From the NCBI GenBank assembly GCA_009773335.1, contig WRPF01000032.1:1-34165 (forward strand): a DNA stretch of 34,165 nucleotides, given 5' to 3'. The translations under genes and the position numbers were made by a program. Source of the stretch: Caulobacteraceae bacterium (GTDB lineage Bacteria; Pseudomonadota; Alphaproteobacteria; Caulobacterales; Aquidulcibacteraceae). Positions 1-8,769 of the stretch are shown one piece after another (position 1 is the stretch's first letter; every line of letters starts with the position of its first letter). Below the pieces are notes generated by a model. That model did no database searches. It had not been told where the DNA came from and saw only the letters and a list, made by a program, of their open reading frames with translations.

Positions 1-378
1 CGGGCGCCGCGGGCGCGGGCGGCGGCGCGGTCGGCCCGGGCGCTGTTTGCGAGCCTCGGCGATCTCACCCACCCCGACGTCCTGCTCGGTTCGACAGTCG
101 CCCGCGGCTCGCTGGCCATCGGGGTGACGGCGGCGGGGGTGGCGCCGGGCGTGGGCGAGGTCATCGCCCGGAAGGTCGAGGCTGCGGTGCCGGCGGGGTA
201 CGGACGGTTCCTCGAGGCCGCCGCCCGCGTGCATGAAGAGGTGGCGCAGGCGCTCTCTGACGCAACGGCGCGCAACGTTTTCTGGCAAAGCGCCGCTGAG
301 GCCGCGTTCGAGCGCGACGGCCCCGGCGCGCTCGACGATTGGGACGCCTGGATTTTCGGACGACTGCGGAAAGGGTGA
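1..378 (+). CDS. 3' end of an unrecognised gene (partial)
   Basis: An open frame enters from the left edge and runs without a stop to the TGA ending at 378, giving 125 codons of C-terminal sequence. The first in-window start candidate is the GTG at 115-124 region, but the frame is open upstream, so the gene very probably begins outside the window. The protein is rich in Ala, Arg and Gly, with a mixed helical pattern and an acidic, aromatic tail (DDWDAWIFGRL) before a basic end. No signal peptide, membrane segment or catalytic motif is visible. I do not recognise the family and assign no function. A 256-bp gap separates it from the TonB receptor, so the two are probably not one operon. Confidence 0.55.
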   Translation, partial: RAPRARAAARSARALFASLGDLTHPDVLLGSTVARGSLAIGVTAAGVAPGVGEVIARKVEAAVPAGYGRFLEAAARVHEEVAQALSDATARNVFWQSAAEAAFERDGPGALDDWDAWIFGRLRKG

Positions 379-634
379 ACGGAAATTTACACAGTGTGGC
401 GCGATCAACACACGCCCGGGGCGGCCGCCGAAAAACGTACGAAAAGACGGCGAAAATGGTTCCGATGTCTCGACCCAAAACACGGGCCCGTCTAAGTCCG
501 ACTTTGAGCGCGAGGTCGAGACGACGTGACGCTCCGGGCCGTCGGGCAGACGGTTAACCGATCACAAGACGTCGTCGGTCGATACGCCCCATCAACGTCC
601 AATGCAGCGCGCGGCGCTCAAGGGAGAAAACTGG

Positions 635-3160
635 ATGACCGGACAGGTTCGCAACAAATTCTGGCTCTTTGCGGCGAGCGCCGTGACGGCGATCGCGGCG
701 GGCGGATACGCCCAGGCGCAAGAGGCGGCCGATGAAATCATCGTCACCGCGACCAAGCGGGAGACCTCGCTGCAGGACGTCCCGGTCGCGGTGACCCCGG
801 TGACGGCCGAGCTGATCGAGAACTCCGGCATCCGCGATTTGCAGGACGTGCAGTCGGTCGCGCCGTCGCTCCAGTTCAACGTGTCGGAGAACGAAAGTTC
901 CGCCACGGCCCGCCTGCGCGGCGTCGGTACGCAGGGCTCCAACCCCGGCCTTGAATCGGCGGTCGGCATCTTCATCGACGGCGTCTACCGCGCCCGCAAC
1001 GGCGTCGGCCTCCAGGATCTCGGCCAGGTTTCGCAGATCGAAGTGCTGCGCGGCCCGCAGGGCACGCTGTTCGGCCGCAATACGTCGGCCGGTCTCATCA
1101 GCGTCCGCACTGCGGGGCCAGACCTCAACGAGTTCGGCGCCTCGGCTGAAGCGACCTATGGCAACTACGGCGCGACGCGCGTCTCCGGCCACGTGAGCAT
1201 GCCCATCATCAGCGAGCAGCTGGCGGTGCGCCTCTTCGCGGCGATGGACGAGCGCGACGGGTTCATGGACATGAACCGTGGCGGCGTGAACACCGTGCTC
1301 GGCGCGGCCGGCGCGAACAATCTCGGCGCGCGCGACGAAAACAACCGCGACATGTGGACCGTGCGCGGCCAGGTGGCGTGGGAGCCGACGGCGAACTTCG
1401 ACGCCCGCTTCATCGTCGATGTCACCGAGCGGGACGAAACCTGCTGCGGCGCGAAGGTCTACAACCCGGCGCTGCTCAACGGTTATGCCTGGCCCTTCGG
1501 CACGGGCGTCGCGCAGACGAACTTCGTCGGCGCGCTCGGCGGCTACGGCCCGAACGGCGTCAATGAAGTGATCCGTGGCGGCGGCGGCATCGGCCAGCGC
1601 TTCGCGTTCGCCAACCGCGCCGCCGGCCAGCAACTCGAAGACAAGGGCATTTCGGCGGAGTTCAACTGGGATCTCGGCGCGGTCACGCTGTCGTCGATCA
1701 CGGCCTACCGCGACTGGAACTACGATCAGGGCCAGGACGCCGACTTCTCGCAGGCCGATCTCTGGTACCGGCCCAACAACGGCCTCTCGGGCTTCGGCTT
1801 CGAGATCTTCACGCAGGAACTGCGCGCCGCGTTCACGATGGGTCCGGTCGACTCCATCGTCGGTTTCTTCTACGCCGACGAGACGCTGGAGCGTCGCGAC
1901 AACCTGCAAAACGGTTCGCAGTTCGGAACGTTCTATGCTGCGCAGAGCGCCGCGCTGTTCGGGCCGCTCGTGGCCGCAAACAACACCGGCATCCGCGACA
2001 ACTACGAGCAGAACGGCGAGTCGATCGCGCTCTACACGCACAATATCTGGGCGGTGGATGACAAGACCGATGTGACCCTCGGCCTGCGCTACACCAGCGA
2101 GAAGAAGGACGTCGCCGCGAACTTCACCACGGCGTTCAGCGCCGCAACCCTGCTCGCCACGCAGGCGACGGCGCTGGGCCAGCCGACGCAAGGCACCTGC
2201 AACTTCACGATCCCGACGGCGCCCAACGCCATCGCGATCAACCTGCGCAGCGTGTACTGCATCCCGACCCTGCGGTCGGAACTGGACGGCGCCACGCGCA
2301 CGCAGTCGCGCGAGGAGAACGAGTTCTCGGGCATCGTCTCGTTGCGCCGCGAGTTCACCGACAACGTCTCAAGCTACGCGTCCTACTCGCGCGGGTACAA
2401 GGGCGGCGGTTTCAACCTCGACCGCAGCTTCGGCCACATCGGCACGCCGGGCGGCACTTGGACGACCTCGTTCGCGCCGGAATTTGTCGACGCGTTTGAA
2501 ATCGGCCTGAAGAACTCGCTGATGGACGGTGCGTTGCTGCTGAACCTCGCGACATTCTGGAACAAGTACGAGAACTACCAGCTGAATACCTTCAACGGCG
2601 TCAGCTTCCAGGTCTCGTCGGTGCCGGAAGCGTACAGCCAGGGCGTCGAGCTTGACGCCATCTGGAACACGCCGATCGACGGCTTCTCTTACCAGGGCGG
2701 TTTCGCCTATGTCGAAGCCGAGTACGGCGACGATACGGGCTGGGTCGCACAAAGCGCCGTGCCGACGAACCCGCTGGCGCTGCCGGTGAACATCCGTCTG
2801 CCGGGCTCGCGTCTCACCAACGCGCCGATGTGGACGGTGACCAGCGCCTTCACCTACGAAAAGCCGCTGTTCAACGACGCCATGACCGGCCTCGCGTATC
2901 TCGACTTCCGCTACGTCTCCGACCAGATCACCGGTTCGGATCTCGAGCCGACGAAGGCGCAACCGGGGTACTTCACAGTCAACAGTCGCCTTGGCCTGTC
3001 GACCGCAGATGAGCGCCTGTCGCTCGAAATCTGGGGCCGCAACCTGTTCGACACCGAGTACCAGCAGATCGCGTTCAACATTCCGCTGCAGGGCAATGCA
3101 CGCGGCGCGTTCCTCGGCGATCCGCGCACCTACGGCGTCACGCTCCGCGTCTCCTACTGA
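635..3160 (+). CDS. TonB-dependent outer-membrane receptor
   Basis: This is an 841-aa outer-membrane receptor that would import a ligand (siderophore, vitamin or glycan fragment) using energy from TonB-ExbBD. Residues 1-28 form a signal peptide ending in AQA. A TonB-box-like DEIIVTA follows at about 33-39. The plug domain lies at about 45-155 (QDVPVAVTPV, the RGVGTQG region, VLRGPQGTLFGRNT). The rest is beta-barrel, ending in the usual terminal aromatic residue (RVSY). The start at 635 is preferred over the in-frame ATG at 602 because AGGGAGAA lies just upstream of 635 and the signal peptide then begins correctly. A CC pair in an extracellular-type stretch (DETCCGAK) and a second Cys pair further on may form loop disulfides. 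The gene stands alone, with no transporter or enzyme beside it, so the substrate is unknown. Confidence 0.95.
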   Translation: MTGQVRNKFWLFAASAVTAIAAGGYAQAQEAADEIIVTATKRETSLQDVPVAVTPVTAELIENSGIRDLQDVQSVAPSLQFNVSENESSATARLRGVGTQGSNPGLESAVGIFIDGVYRARNGVGLQDLGQVSQIEVLRGPQGTLFGRNTSAGLISVRTAGPDLNEFGASAEATYGNYGATRVSGHVSMPIISEQLAVRLFAAMDERDGFMDMNRGGVNTVLGAAGANNLGARDENNRDMWTVRGQVAWEPTANFDARFIVDVTERDETCCGAKVYNPALLNGYAWPFGTGVAQTNFVGALGGYGPNGVNEVIRGGGGIGQRFAFANRAAGQQLEDKGISAEFNWDLGAVTLSSITAYRDWNYDQGQDADFSQADLWYRPNNGLSGFGFEIFTQELRAAFTMGPVDSIVGFFYADETLERRDNLQNGSQFGTFYAAQSAALFGPLVAANNTGIRDNYEQNGESIALYTHNIWAVDDKTDVTLGLRYTSEKKDVAANFTTAFSAATLLATQATALGQPTQGTCNFTIPTAPNAIAINLRSVYCIPTLRSELDGATRTQSREENEFSGIVSLRREFTDNVSSYASYSRGYKGGGFNLDRSFGHIGTPGGTWTTSFAPEFVDAFEIGLKNSLMDGALLLNLATFWNKYENYQLNTFNGVSFQVSSVPEAYSQGVELDAIWNTPIDGFSYQGGFAYVEAEYGDDTGWVAQSAVPTNPLALPVNIRLPGSRLTNAPMWTVTSAFTYEKPLFNDAMTGLAYLDFRYVSDQITGSDLEPTKAQPGYFTVNSRLGLSTADERLSLEIWGRNLFDTEYQQIAFNIPLQGNARGAFLGDPRTYGVTLRVSY

Positions 3161-3184
3161 CGCGCGGCGCACCGCGCAAACAGG

Positions 3185-3213
3185 ACGCCCCGGTCGCGAG
3201 ACCGGGGCGTTTT
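3185..3213 (+). terminator. Intrinsic terminator of the TonB receptor gene
   Basis: A perfect 11-bp stem (ACGCCCCGGTC / GACCGGGGCGT) with a GCGA tetraloop is followed by TTTT, 24 bases after the receptor stop codon. The T-run is on the + strand only, so it mainly ends the receptor transcript. The convergent EF-hand gene ends at 3229 and could share the hairpin. Confidence 0.85.
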
Positions 3214-3228
3214 GCATTCCGCAGACTG

Positions 3229-3789
3229 CTAGATGCGTGGGGGGCGTCCGCGGCCGGGCGGTCCGTCGGCGGGGCGGGCGCCGTCCTGCTCCGGTCCGCG
3301 ACGCACATCGGGCAGACGCTCGACCATTTCGAGGCGCGTCAGCGAACCGTCCTTGTTCTTGTCCCAGAAATCGAACTTCGCGACGATCGCGCCGGCGAAC
3401 TCCGTCGCGGTGATCTCGTTGTTCACGTTGGAATCGAAGGCCAGGCGGTAGGGCCCAAGATTGGGCCCGCCGAGCGCCTTCGCCGACCACAGATCGAACT
3501 GGATGGGCGAAAGCACTGTCGATCCGCCGGACGCGCGCGCCCATTCGCGCTGGGCTCCCGCCTCGGCTTCCGCCTTGCTCGTCGCGTAGTCTCCGTCGGC
3601 ATCGAACTGCACGAACAGCAGCGCCGCGCCCGAGAGGAACGCCGACTGCCGGTAGGCCGATCCCAGGTCGCCTCCCCCAGGCCCGCCCCTTGGGCCGCCC
3701 CGCGGCGGACCGCTCGCGCAGGCCGCGAGCGAAAGCGCGGCGGCCAGCGCCAGGGAAGTCGTCAGGAATCGGGCAGGCGGCTTGGTCAT
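3229..3789 (-). CDS. EF-hand calcium-binding lipoprotein
   Basis: This 186-aa secreted lipoprotein has a hydrophobic N-terminus and the lipobox LAAC, with the acylated Cys at about residue 23. A Gly/Pro/Arg-rich linker follows, then three EF-hand-like loops: DADGDYATSKAE, DSNVNNEITATE and DKNKDGSLTRLE. Each has acidic or Asn residues at positions 1, 3 and 5 and Glu at position 12, which predicts Ca2+ binding in the periplasm or at the outer membrane. The start at 3789 is chosen because GGAG lies six bases upstream and the signal peptide begins there. A longer frame runs to 3900 but adds only unlikely sequence. The C-terminus is again Gly/Pro/Arg-rich. It converges on the TonB receptor. The role is unknown beyond ion binding. 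Confidence 0.85.
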   Translation of the reverse strand: MTKPPARFLTTSLALAAALSLAACASGPPRGGPRGGPGGGDLGSAYRQSAFLSGAALLFVQFDADGDYATSKAEAEAGAQREWARASGGSTVLSPIQFDLWSAKALGGPNLGPYRLAFDSNVNNEITATEFAGAIVAKFDFWDKNKDGSLTRLEMVERLPDVRRGPEQDGARPADGPPGRGRPPRI

Positions 3790-3914
3790 GTTGGTCTCCA
3801 TCGCAACAGGCTTGCGGGCGAGTATTGCAGCTTCATGTCCGGATTGCGGGCGCTCGCCCGATCGGGACAAGCCGGCGCATGGACAAGGCCCACGGACCAC
3901 CGCATATCGCCCCC

Positions 3915-4895
3915 ATGAGCAACGAACTCATCGTCGTCTTCGGCGGCTCCGGCTTCATCGGACGCCATGTGGTCAAGCAACTCGCGCGGCGGGGCTTCCG
4001 CGTCCGCGTGCCCATGCGTCGGCCCCACCTCGGGCAGGACCTGCGGGTGTTGGGCGATGTGGGCCAGATCCATCTGATGCAGGCCAATGTCCGTTTCCCG
4101 GACTCCATCGCCGCGGCGCTCAAGGGCGCCGACGGCGTGGTCAATCTGGTCGGCGTGCTGCACGAGCGGGGCAAGCAGGACTTCAAGGCGATGCATGTCG
4201 ACGCCGCCGGGGCGATCGCATCCGCCGCCGCGAAGGCCGGCGTGAAGACGTTCGTGCAGGTGTCTTCCATCGGCGCCGATCCCCGCGCCAAGGCGAGGTA
4301 CGCCCGCACCAAGGCCGCCGCAGAAGCAGCGGTTGGCGCGCATGTGCCCTCGGCGGTGATCCTGCGTCCCTCCATCGTGTTCGGGCCGGAGGACAATTTC
4401 TTCAACCGCTTCGCCGACATGGCGAAGTTCTCGCCGTTCCTGCCGCTGATCGGCGGCGGCAAGACAAAGTTTCAGCCGGTGCATGTGCAGGACGTGGCGG
4501 ACGCGGTGGTCGCGGCAGTTACGCGCGCGGATGCCGCTGGGCGCACCTACGAACTCGGCGGACCGAAGGTGTATTCCTTCCGCCAGCTGCTCGACTTCGT
4601 CCTCAAGACGATCCAGCGCAAGCGCGGCTATGCCTACCTGCCGTTCTTCATCGCCGGCCCCATCGGCATGCTCGCTGGCATCGCAGCGAAAATCATTCCC
4701 GTCGCGCCGCCGATCACCGGCGATCAGGTCGAATTGCTGAAGCGCGACAATATCGTCGGCGCCTCCGGGGAGAAGGGCGTGGGGACCATCGCCGATCTCG
4801 GCGTGACGCCGCTGGAATCCATCGAGGCGATCGTGCCGAGCTATCTGTGGCGGTTCCGCCCTCACGGCCAGTTCCAGGCAAGACAGACCGCGTAG
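3915..4895 (+). CDS. Complex I NDUFA9-type NAD(P)-binding protein
   Basis: This 326-aa atypical short-chain dehydrogenase/reductase resembles the NDUFA9 accessory subunit of mitochondrial complex I. The Rossmann motif GGSGFIG is at residues 10-16, a YARTK (YxxxK) motif follows, then LRPSIVFGPEDNFFNRF and the substrate-domain stretch QPVHVQDVADAV, all typical of the group. It probably binds NADPH and is thought to help complex I assembly or lipid-linked redox chemistry; no catalysis is shown here. The start at 3915 matches the usual N-terminus. An ATG at 3879 would add 12 residues and is the alternative, since neither start has a strong ribosome binding site. From memory, this gene often sits next to uppP and gltBD in alphaproteobacteria. 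Here about 5 kb of other genes lies between them. Confidence 0.88.
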   Translation: MSNELIVVFGGSGFIGRHVVKQLARRGFRVRVPMRRPHLGQDLRVLGDVGQIHLMQANVRFPDSIAAALKGADGVVNLVGVLHERGKQDFKAMHVDAAGAIASAAAKAGVKTFVQVSSIGADPRAKARYARTKAAAEAAVGAHVPSAVILRPSIVFGPEDNFFNRFADMAKFSPFLPLIGGGKTKFQPVHVQDVADAVVAAVTRADAAGRTYELGGPKVYSFRQLLDFVLKTIQRKRGYAYLPFFIAGPIGMLAGIAAKIIPVAPPITGDQVELLKRDNIVGASGEKGVGTIADLGVTPLESIEAIVPSYLWRFRPHGQFQARQTA

Positions 4896-4983
4896 GGCGC
4901 GGTCGTATCAGGCTGATTCAGTCCGAGTCGTGTATCCGCGCTCGGGATCGCCGCCGTTTCAGTGAATGATCGATCCATGAGCC

Positions 4984-5118
4984 GCCGCATCGCAGCATTT
5001 CGAGCACGCGGCGCGATGGTTTCAAAAAATCTTTACTTTCAGTATGTTGTCCAGACTGTCGCGAAAGCGCTGTTTCCGGATGATCTGCTTTCCTGCATTT
5101 AATGCCGCATCGCAGCAT
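4984..5118. repeat. Pair of 15-bp direct repeats upstream of the esterase
   Basis: GCCGCATCGCAGCAT occurs at 4984-4998 and again, identically, at 5104-5118, 120 bp apart. Between them is an unusually AT-rich stretch for this genome (around 5022-5045, with AAAAAATCTTTACTTT). The pair lies wholly within the 268-bp gap before the PHB-depolymerase-type gene, so it could be a two-site operator flanking a promoter. This is inference from position and exact repetition only. Confidence 0.4.
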
Positions 5119-5163
5119 GACTTGGCCCATACTCCACCCTTTGTGACTCAGGGGTGCTCAGCA

Positions 5164-6261
5164 ATGGCTGGTCTCGACGACACCATCACGATGCTCACGC
5201 AGAGGCGCACGCACGCCGGCTCCAGCGTCAGTCGCGGAGCCGCGCGGCTCACGGAGACCACGTCGTTCGGGAGCAATCCGGGCGCGCTGAAGATGCTCAC
5301 GTTCGCGCCACCGGCGCTGAAGACAGGCGCGCCGCTGGTCGTCGTGCTTCACGGCTGCACCCAGTCCGCGCAGACGTACGCAGAAGGCGCGGGCTGGCTT
5401 GAGCTGGCCGGGCGCCATGGCTTTGCGCTTCTGTGTCCCGAGCAGACGCGCGCGAACAATCCGAACCTCTGTTTCAACTGGTTTCAGCCCGCGGACGCCT
5501 CGCGCGGCGGCGGCGAGGCCGCTTCGATCGCGCAGATGGTCGAACGCTTCACCGTCGATGCAAAGCTCGATCGTCGCCGCGTGCTCATCACCGGGCTTTC
5601 CGCCGGCGGGGCGATGACGGCCGTGATGCTGGCGGCCTATCCGGAGATGTTTGCGGCCGGCGCCGTCATCGCGGGCCTGCCCTACGGCGCCGCCAGCAAC
5701 GTGCAGGGCGCGATGTCGGCGATGGCGCGTGCGCCGGACCGCTCGCCGGACGAATGGGGCGACCTGGTGCGCACGGCTTCCGACCACGCGGGGCCGTGGC
5801 CGCGCGTGGCCGTCTGGCATGGCGGCCGGGACATGACCGTAAGGCCCGGCGCGGCGGTCGCGCTGGTGCGACAGTGGACGAATGTGCATGGCATCGATGA
5901 CGCCGTTGGCGACGTTTCCAGCGGCGAAGGCCGCTCCCTGGTGGTCTGGAACTCGAAACGCGGCGTACTTGTGGAGTTCCATCACATCGAGGAATTGCGT
6001 CACGGCACGCCGCTGAAGACCGACGGCGCCGAAGGCTGCGGCGTGGAGGGGCCGCATCTCCTCGACGTGGGTATTTCATCGAGCCTCGAGATCGCGAGGT
6101 CGTGGGGCATCGCCGAGCGGCGGTTCGCCGGAGGCTTTGAAGGCGCGGCCGTGCGCGTCAGGCGTCCGGGCGCCGCAGCGCCTGCGCAGCGTCCGTCCCC
6201 GGGAGCCGGGATCGGCGGGGTCATCAATCAGGCGTTGCGCACCGCCGGCCTCGTGCGGTGA
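5164..6261 (+). CDS. PHB depolymerase family esterase
   Basis: This 365-aa alpha/beta-hydrolase belongs to the LpqC/PHB-depolymerase esterase group, which cleaves polyhydroxybutyrate or other short-chain esters. The oxyanion-hole motif LHGCTQ is at about 62-67, the nucleophile elbow GLSAG at 144-148 (Ser146), the probable acid is Asp223 in GGRDMTV, and the probable His is 280 in RHGTP. No signal peptide is visible, so the enzyme may act in the cytoplasm unless exported another way. Start 5164 has AGGGG nine bases upstream, and upstream in-frame codons look non-coding. The C-terminal 40 residues are Pro/Ala/Arg-rich and look disordered. The 5' gap carries exact direct repeats that may regulate it. 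The substrate cannot be fixed from sequence. Confidence 0.88.
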   Translation: MAGLDDTITMLTQRRTHAGSSVSRGAARLTETTSFGSNPGALKMLTFAPPALKTGAPLVVVLHGCTQSAQTYAEGAGWLELAGRHGFALLCPEQTRANNPNLCFNWFQPADASRGGGEAASIAQMVERFTVDAKLDRRRVLITGLSAGGAMTAVMLAAYPEMFAAGAVIAGLPYGAASNVQGAMSAMARAPDRSPDEWGDLVRTASDHAGPWPRVAVWHGGRDMTVRPGAAVALVRQWTNVHGIDDAVGDVSSGEGRSLVVWNSKRGVLVEFHHIEELRHGTPLKTDGAEGCGVEGPHLLDVGISSSLEIARSWGIAERRFAGGFEGAAVRVRRPGAAAPAQRPSPGAGIGGVINQALRTAGLVR

Positions 6262-6280
6262 AGGCGCGCACGTCTGTCTG

Positions 6281-6748
6281 CTACGCCGCCGCCTCAAGCG
6301 GCTCGGGAAGCATGGCGTCGAGCGTGATCATGCTGATCATTCGACCCTGCGTGGCGACGATGCCGTTGACGAATTCCCTTGTGGCTCTCGACGCCACGTC
6401 GGGGATTGGCTGAACAAGATCGCTGGTGATCGTGAGGATCTCCGAAACGCCTTCGACAAGAAGGCCCACGGCCTGTTCGCGGATCTGCACCACGAGGATG
6501 GCGTGTCGTGTCGTGGCCTGTGTCGGCGTCATCCCGAGCCTAGCGGCGAAATCGATGATCGGCAGGACCGCTCCGCGCAGGTTGATCACGCCGCAGACGT
6601 ATGACGGGGCGTGCGCGAGGGGCGTCGCCGGAGTCCAGACGCGGATTTCCCGCACAGACATGACATCGACGCAGAACTCCTGGGAACCGACCAGAAACGT
6701 GATCAGTTCGCGAGACGAGTCCGGTGCGGAATTGATTGGTTCAGCCAT
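6281..6748 (-). CDS. cheW: CheW-type chemotaxis coupling protein
   Basis: This 155-aa single-domain CheW protein bridges chemoreceptors and the CheA kinase in the cytoplasmic signalling array. Family features are ELITFLVGSQEFCVDVMSVREI at the N-terminus, the GVINLRGAVLPIIDF core (NLRG is a hallmark) and a C-terminal SMITLDAMLP strand. The gene lies 66 bp downstream of the chemoreceptor on the same strand and probably shares its transcript. The start at 6748 follows GGAG-rich sequence. An in-frame ATG at 6775 would add nine residues (MKHGGGGRS) and cannot be excluded. No cheA, cheR or cheY is in the window, so this pair must feed an array encoded elsewhere. Confidence 0.92.
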   Translation of the reverse strand: MAEPINSAPDSSRELITFLVGSQEFCVDVMSVREIRVWTPATPLAHAPSYVCGVINLRGAVLPIIDFAARLGMTPTQATTRHAILVVQIREQAVGLLVEGVSEILTITSDLVQPIPDVASRATREFVNGIVATQGRMISMITLDAMLPEPLEAAA

Positions 6749-6814
6749 GCTCCGTCCGCCGCCTCCATGTTTCATGACGGTGATTTCCAGACGCCGCAGT
6801 CATGTGCGTCGCGC

Positions 6815-8614
6815 TCAGAATTCGTTCCAGCCGTCATCCACGCTCGTTTCCGGTTTGCGGACCGCCGCACCGCCGCGTGAGCCTGTCTTGAGCGCCCGCA
6901 CCGTGTTCGCCGGGCGAGGAGGCGCCGGGCGGCTGCTTGCCGGGCGATGCGGCGTCGATTCCGCCAGACCGGTCTTGAACGCGCCGACCAGTTGGGAAAG
7001 CGAGTCCGCTTCCTGTGACAGGCTGTGGGTGGCGGCAGTGCTTTCCTCGACCATCGCTGCGTTCTGCTGCGTCACCTGATCCATCTGGTTGATCGCCGCA
7101 TTGACCTGGCCGAGGGCCACCGATTGTTCCTGCGCGCCGGCTGCGATCCCGGTCATGACGCTGTTGATCTCGGTGACCTGGGTCAGGATCCGCTCAAGCG
7201 AACCGCCGGTTTCCGCAACCAGCTTCACGCCGGAGCCGACCTGCGTCGTCGATACGGAAATGAGTCCCTTGATTTCCTTGGCGGCGTCGGCCGATCGCTG
7301 CGCGAGCGCGCGAACCTCGGATGCGACGACCGCAAATCCACGACCGGCGTCGCCGGCCCGTGCGGCCTCGACGCCTGCATTCAGCGCAAGCAGGTTGGTC
7401 TGGAACGCGATCTCGTCGATGACGCCGATGATCTGGCCGATCTGGTTCGACGATTTTGAGATGGCGTCCATCGCCTCGATGGCTTGGCGGACGATCACCG
7501 CGCTCTTCTTGGCGTCGGCGTCCGCCGTCGCAACGACTTCGCGGGCGTGAGTGGCCCCCTCCGCGGATTTTCTGACTGTCGCGGTGATTTCGTCCAGCGC
7601 GGCGGCCGTTTCTTCCAGGCTTGCGGCCTGCTGTTCGGTGCGGCGCGAGAGATCGTCCGAGGAGGTGGAGAGTTCGACAGCCCCGGACCTGATCTGCGTC
7701 ACGTTGCCGATCATCTGCTGGAACGTCGAACGCAGGGACTGGGTTGTCGAATTGAAATCCTGGCGCACCTTTTCAAAGGCGGGAGGAAAGGTGCGTGTGA
7801 TTGACGCCTCAAGATCCCGGTTGGAAAGACGCGCGAGTCCTTCCGCGATATCGTTGACCGCCGCGACGCGCTCGGTGACGTCGGTCGCGAACTTCACGAC
7901 CTTTGTGACCGCGCCGTTCATGTCGAAAACGGGATTGTAGGAGGCCTGGATCCAGACGGCCTTGCCGCCTTTTCCTATCCGCTTGAATTCCTGCGCGATA
8001 AACTCGCCGCGGTTCAGCTTGTTCCAGAAATCCAGATAGTCCTGCGATTGCGCCACGCCGCTCTCGACGAACATGCGGTGATGCTGCCCGCGGATTTCCT
8101 CGAGCCGATACCCCAGAGTGGTCAGGAAATTCTCGTTGGCCGTGATGATCTCGCCGCCCGGCGTGAACTCGATGACGGCCTGCACGCGCGACACCGCGTT
8201 CAGCTTGCTCTCAAATTCGGCGTTCCGGAGCTTTTCCTGGGTGACATCCGTGGCCGCCTTGACGACCTTCACAACCGCTCCGCGGGAATTCAGCACCGGA
8301 TTGTAGGAGGCCTGAATCCAGACCTCACGGCCGCCCTTGCCGATGCGCTTGTACTCCCGTGCGTCGAATTCGCCTCTGCCAAGCTTGGTCCAGAAGGCGG
8401 TGTAGTCGGCGCTGCGGGCGTAGGCCGGATCGACGAAGAGGCTGTGGTGCTTTCCCTTGATCTCCGCTTCGCTGTAGCCGAGCGTCTTGCAGAAATTCTC
8501 GTTCGCTGAAATCACGATGCCTGCCGGCGTGAACTCGATGAGCGCGAGCGATCTGCCCAGGGCTTCCAGCACCCTTGAGTCGCCGCCGGAGCCTGCGCCG
8601 CCGAAGCTGATCAT
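6815..8614 (-). CDS. Soluble double-PAS methyl-accepting chemoreceptor
   Basis: This 599-aa receptor has no membrane segment. Two tandem PAS domains (about 15-125 and 137-247) are near copies of each other, sharing IEFTP, ANENF, GYxxxEIxGxHH, RGEF, KRIGKGG and VWIQASYNPV. A linker and coiled coil lead to the MCP signalling hairpin, whose tip reads EIAFQTNLLALNAGVEAARAG, followed by GRGFAVVASEVRALAQRSADAA. The C-terminus ends GWNEF, which fits the xWxxF tether that recruits CheR/CheB. It probably senses an intracellular cue such as redox state, oxygen or a small ligand and controls CheA through the adjacent CheW. Start 8614 has GAGGG eight bases upstream. An upstream frame to 8659 lacks such a site. 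The bound cofactor is unknown. Confidence 0.95.
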   Translation of the reverse strand: MISFGGAGSGGDSRVLEALGRSLALIEFTPAGIVISANENFCKTLGYSEAEIKGKHHSLFVDPAYARSADYTAFWTKLGRGEFDAREYKRIGKGGREVWIQASYNPVLNSRGAVVKVVKAATDVTQEKLRNAEFESKLNAVSRVQAVIEFTPGGEIITANENFLTTLGYRLEEIRGQHHRMFVESGVAQSQDYLDFWNKLNRGEFIAQEFKRIGKGGKAVWIQASYNPVFDMNGAVTKVVKFATDVTERVAAVNDIAEGLARLSNRDLEASITRTFPPAFEKVRQDFNSTTQSLRSTFQQMIGNVTQIRSGAVELSTSSDDLSRRTEQQAASLEETAAALDEITATVRKSAEGATHAREVVATADADAKKSAVIVRQAIEAMDAISKSSNQIGQIIGVIDEIAFQTNLLALNAGVEAARAGDAGRGFAVVASEVRALAQRSADAAKEIKGLISVSTTQVGSGVKLVAETGGSLERILTQVTEINSVMTGIAAGAQEQSVALGQVNAAINQMDQVTQQNAAMVEESTAATHSLSQEADSLSQLVGAFKTGLAESTPHRPASSRPAPPRPANTVRALKTGSRGGAAVRKPETSVDDGWNEF

Positions 8615-8769
8615 CTGAGTTTCCCTCACCAGCGCGGATTCAAGCGCGCCTGCACACACGGTCCCACCCGGCGCGCAAAATGGTTCGCACCCGCAAAGAT
8701 TTGGTTAATCGCCTGACATGTTCATCGGCTTCCGCCGTGCGGCTGCGAACACCGCTCGCCGTGGGCCGG

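Noticed and set aside
554-2191. Minus-strand open frame of 545 codons opposite the TonB receptor
   Set aside because: Antisense shadow of a clear receptor gene; repetitive Arg/Val/Glu composition, no ribosome binding site.
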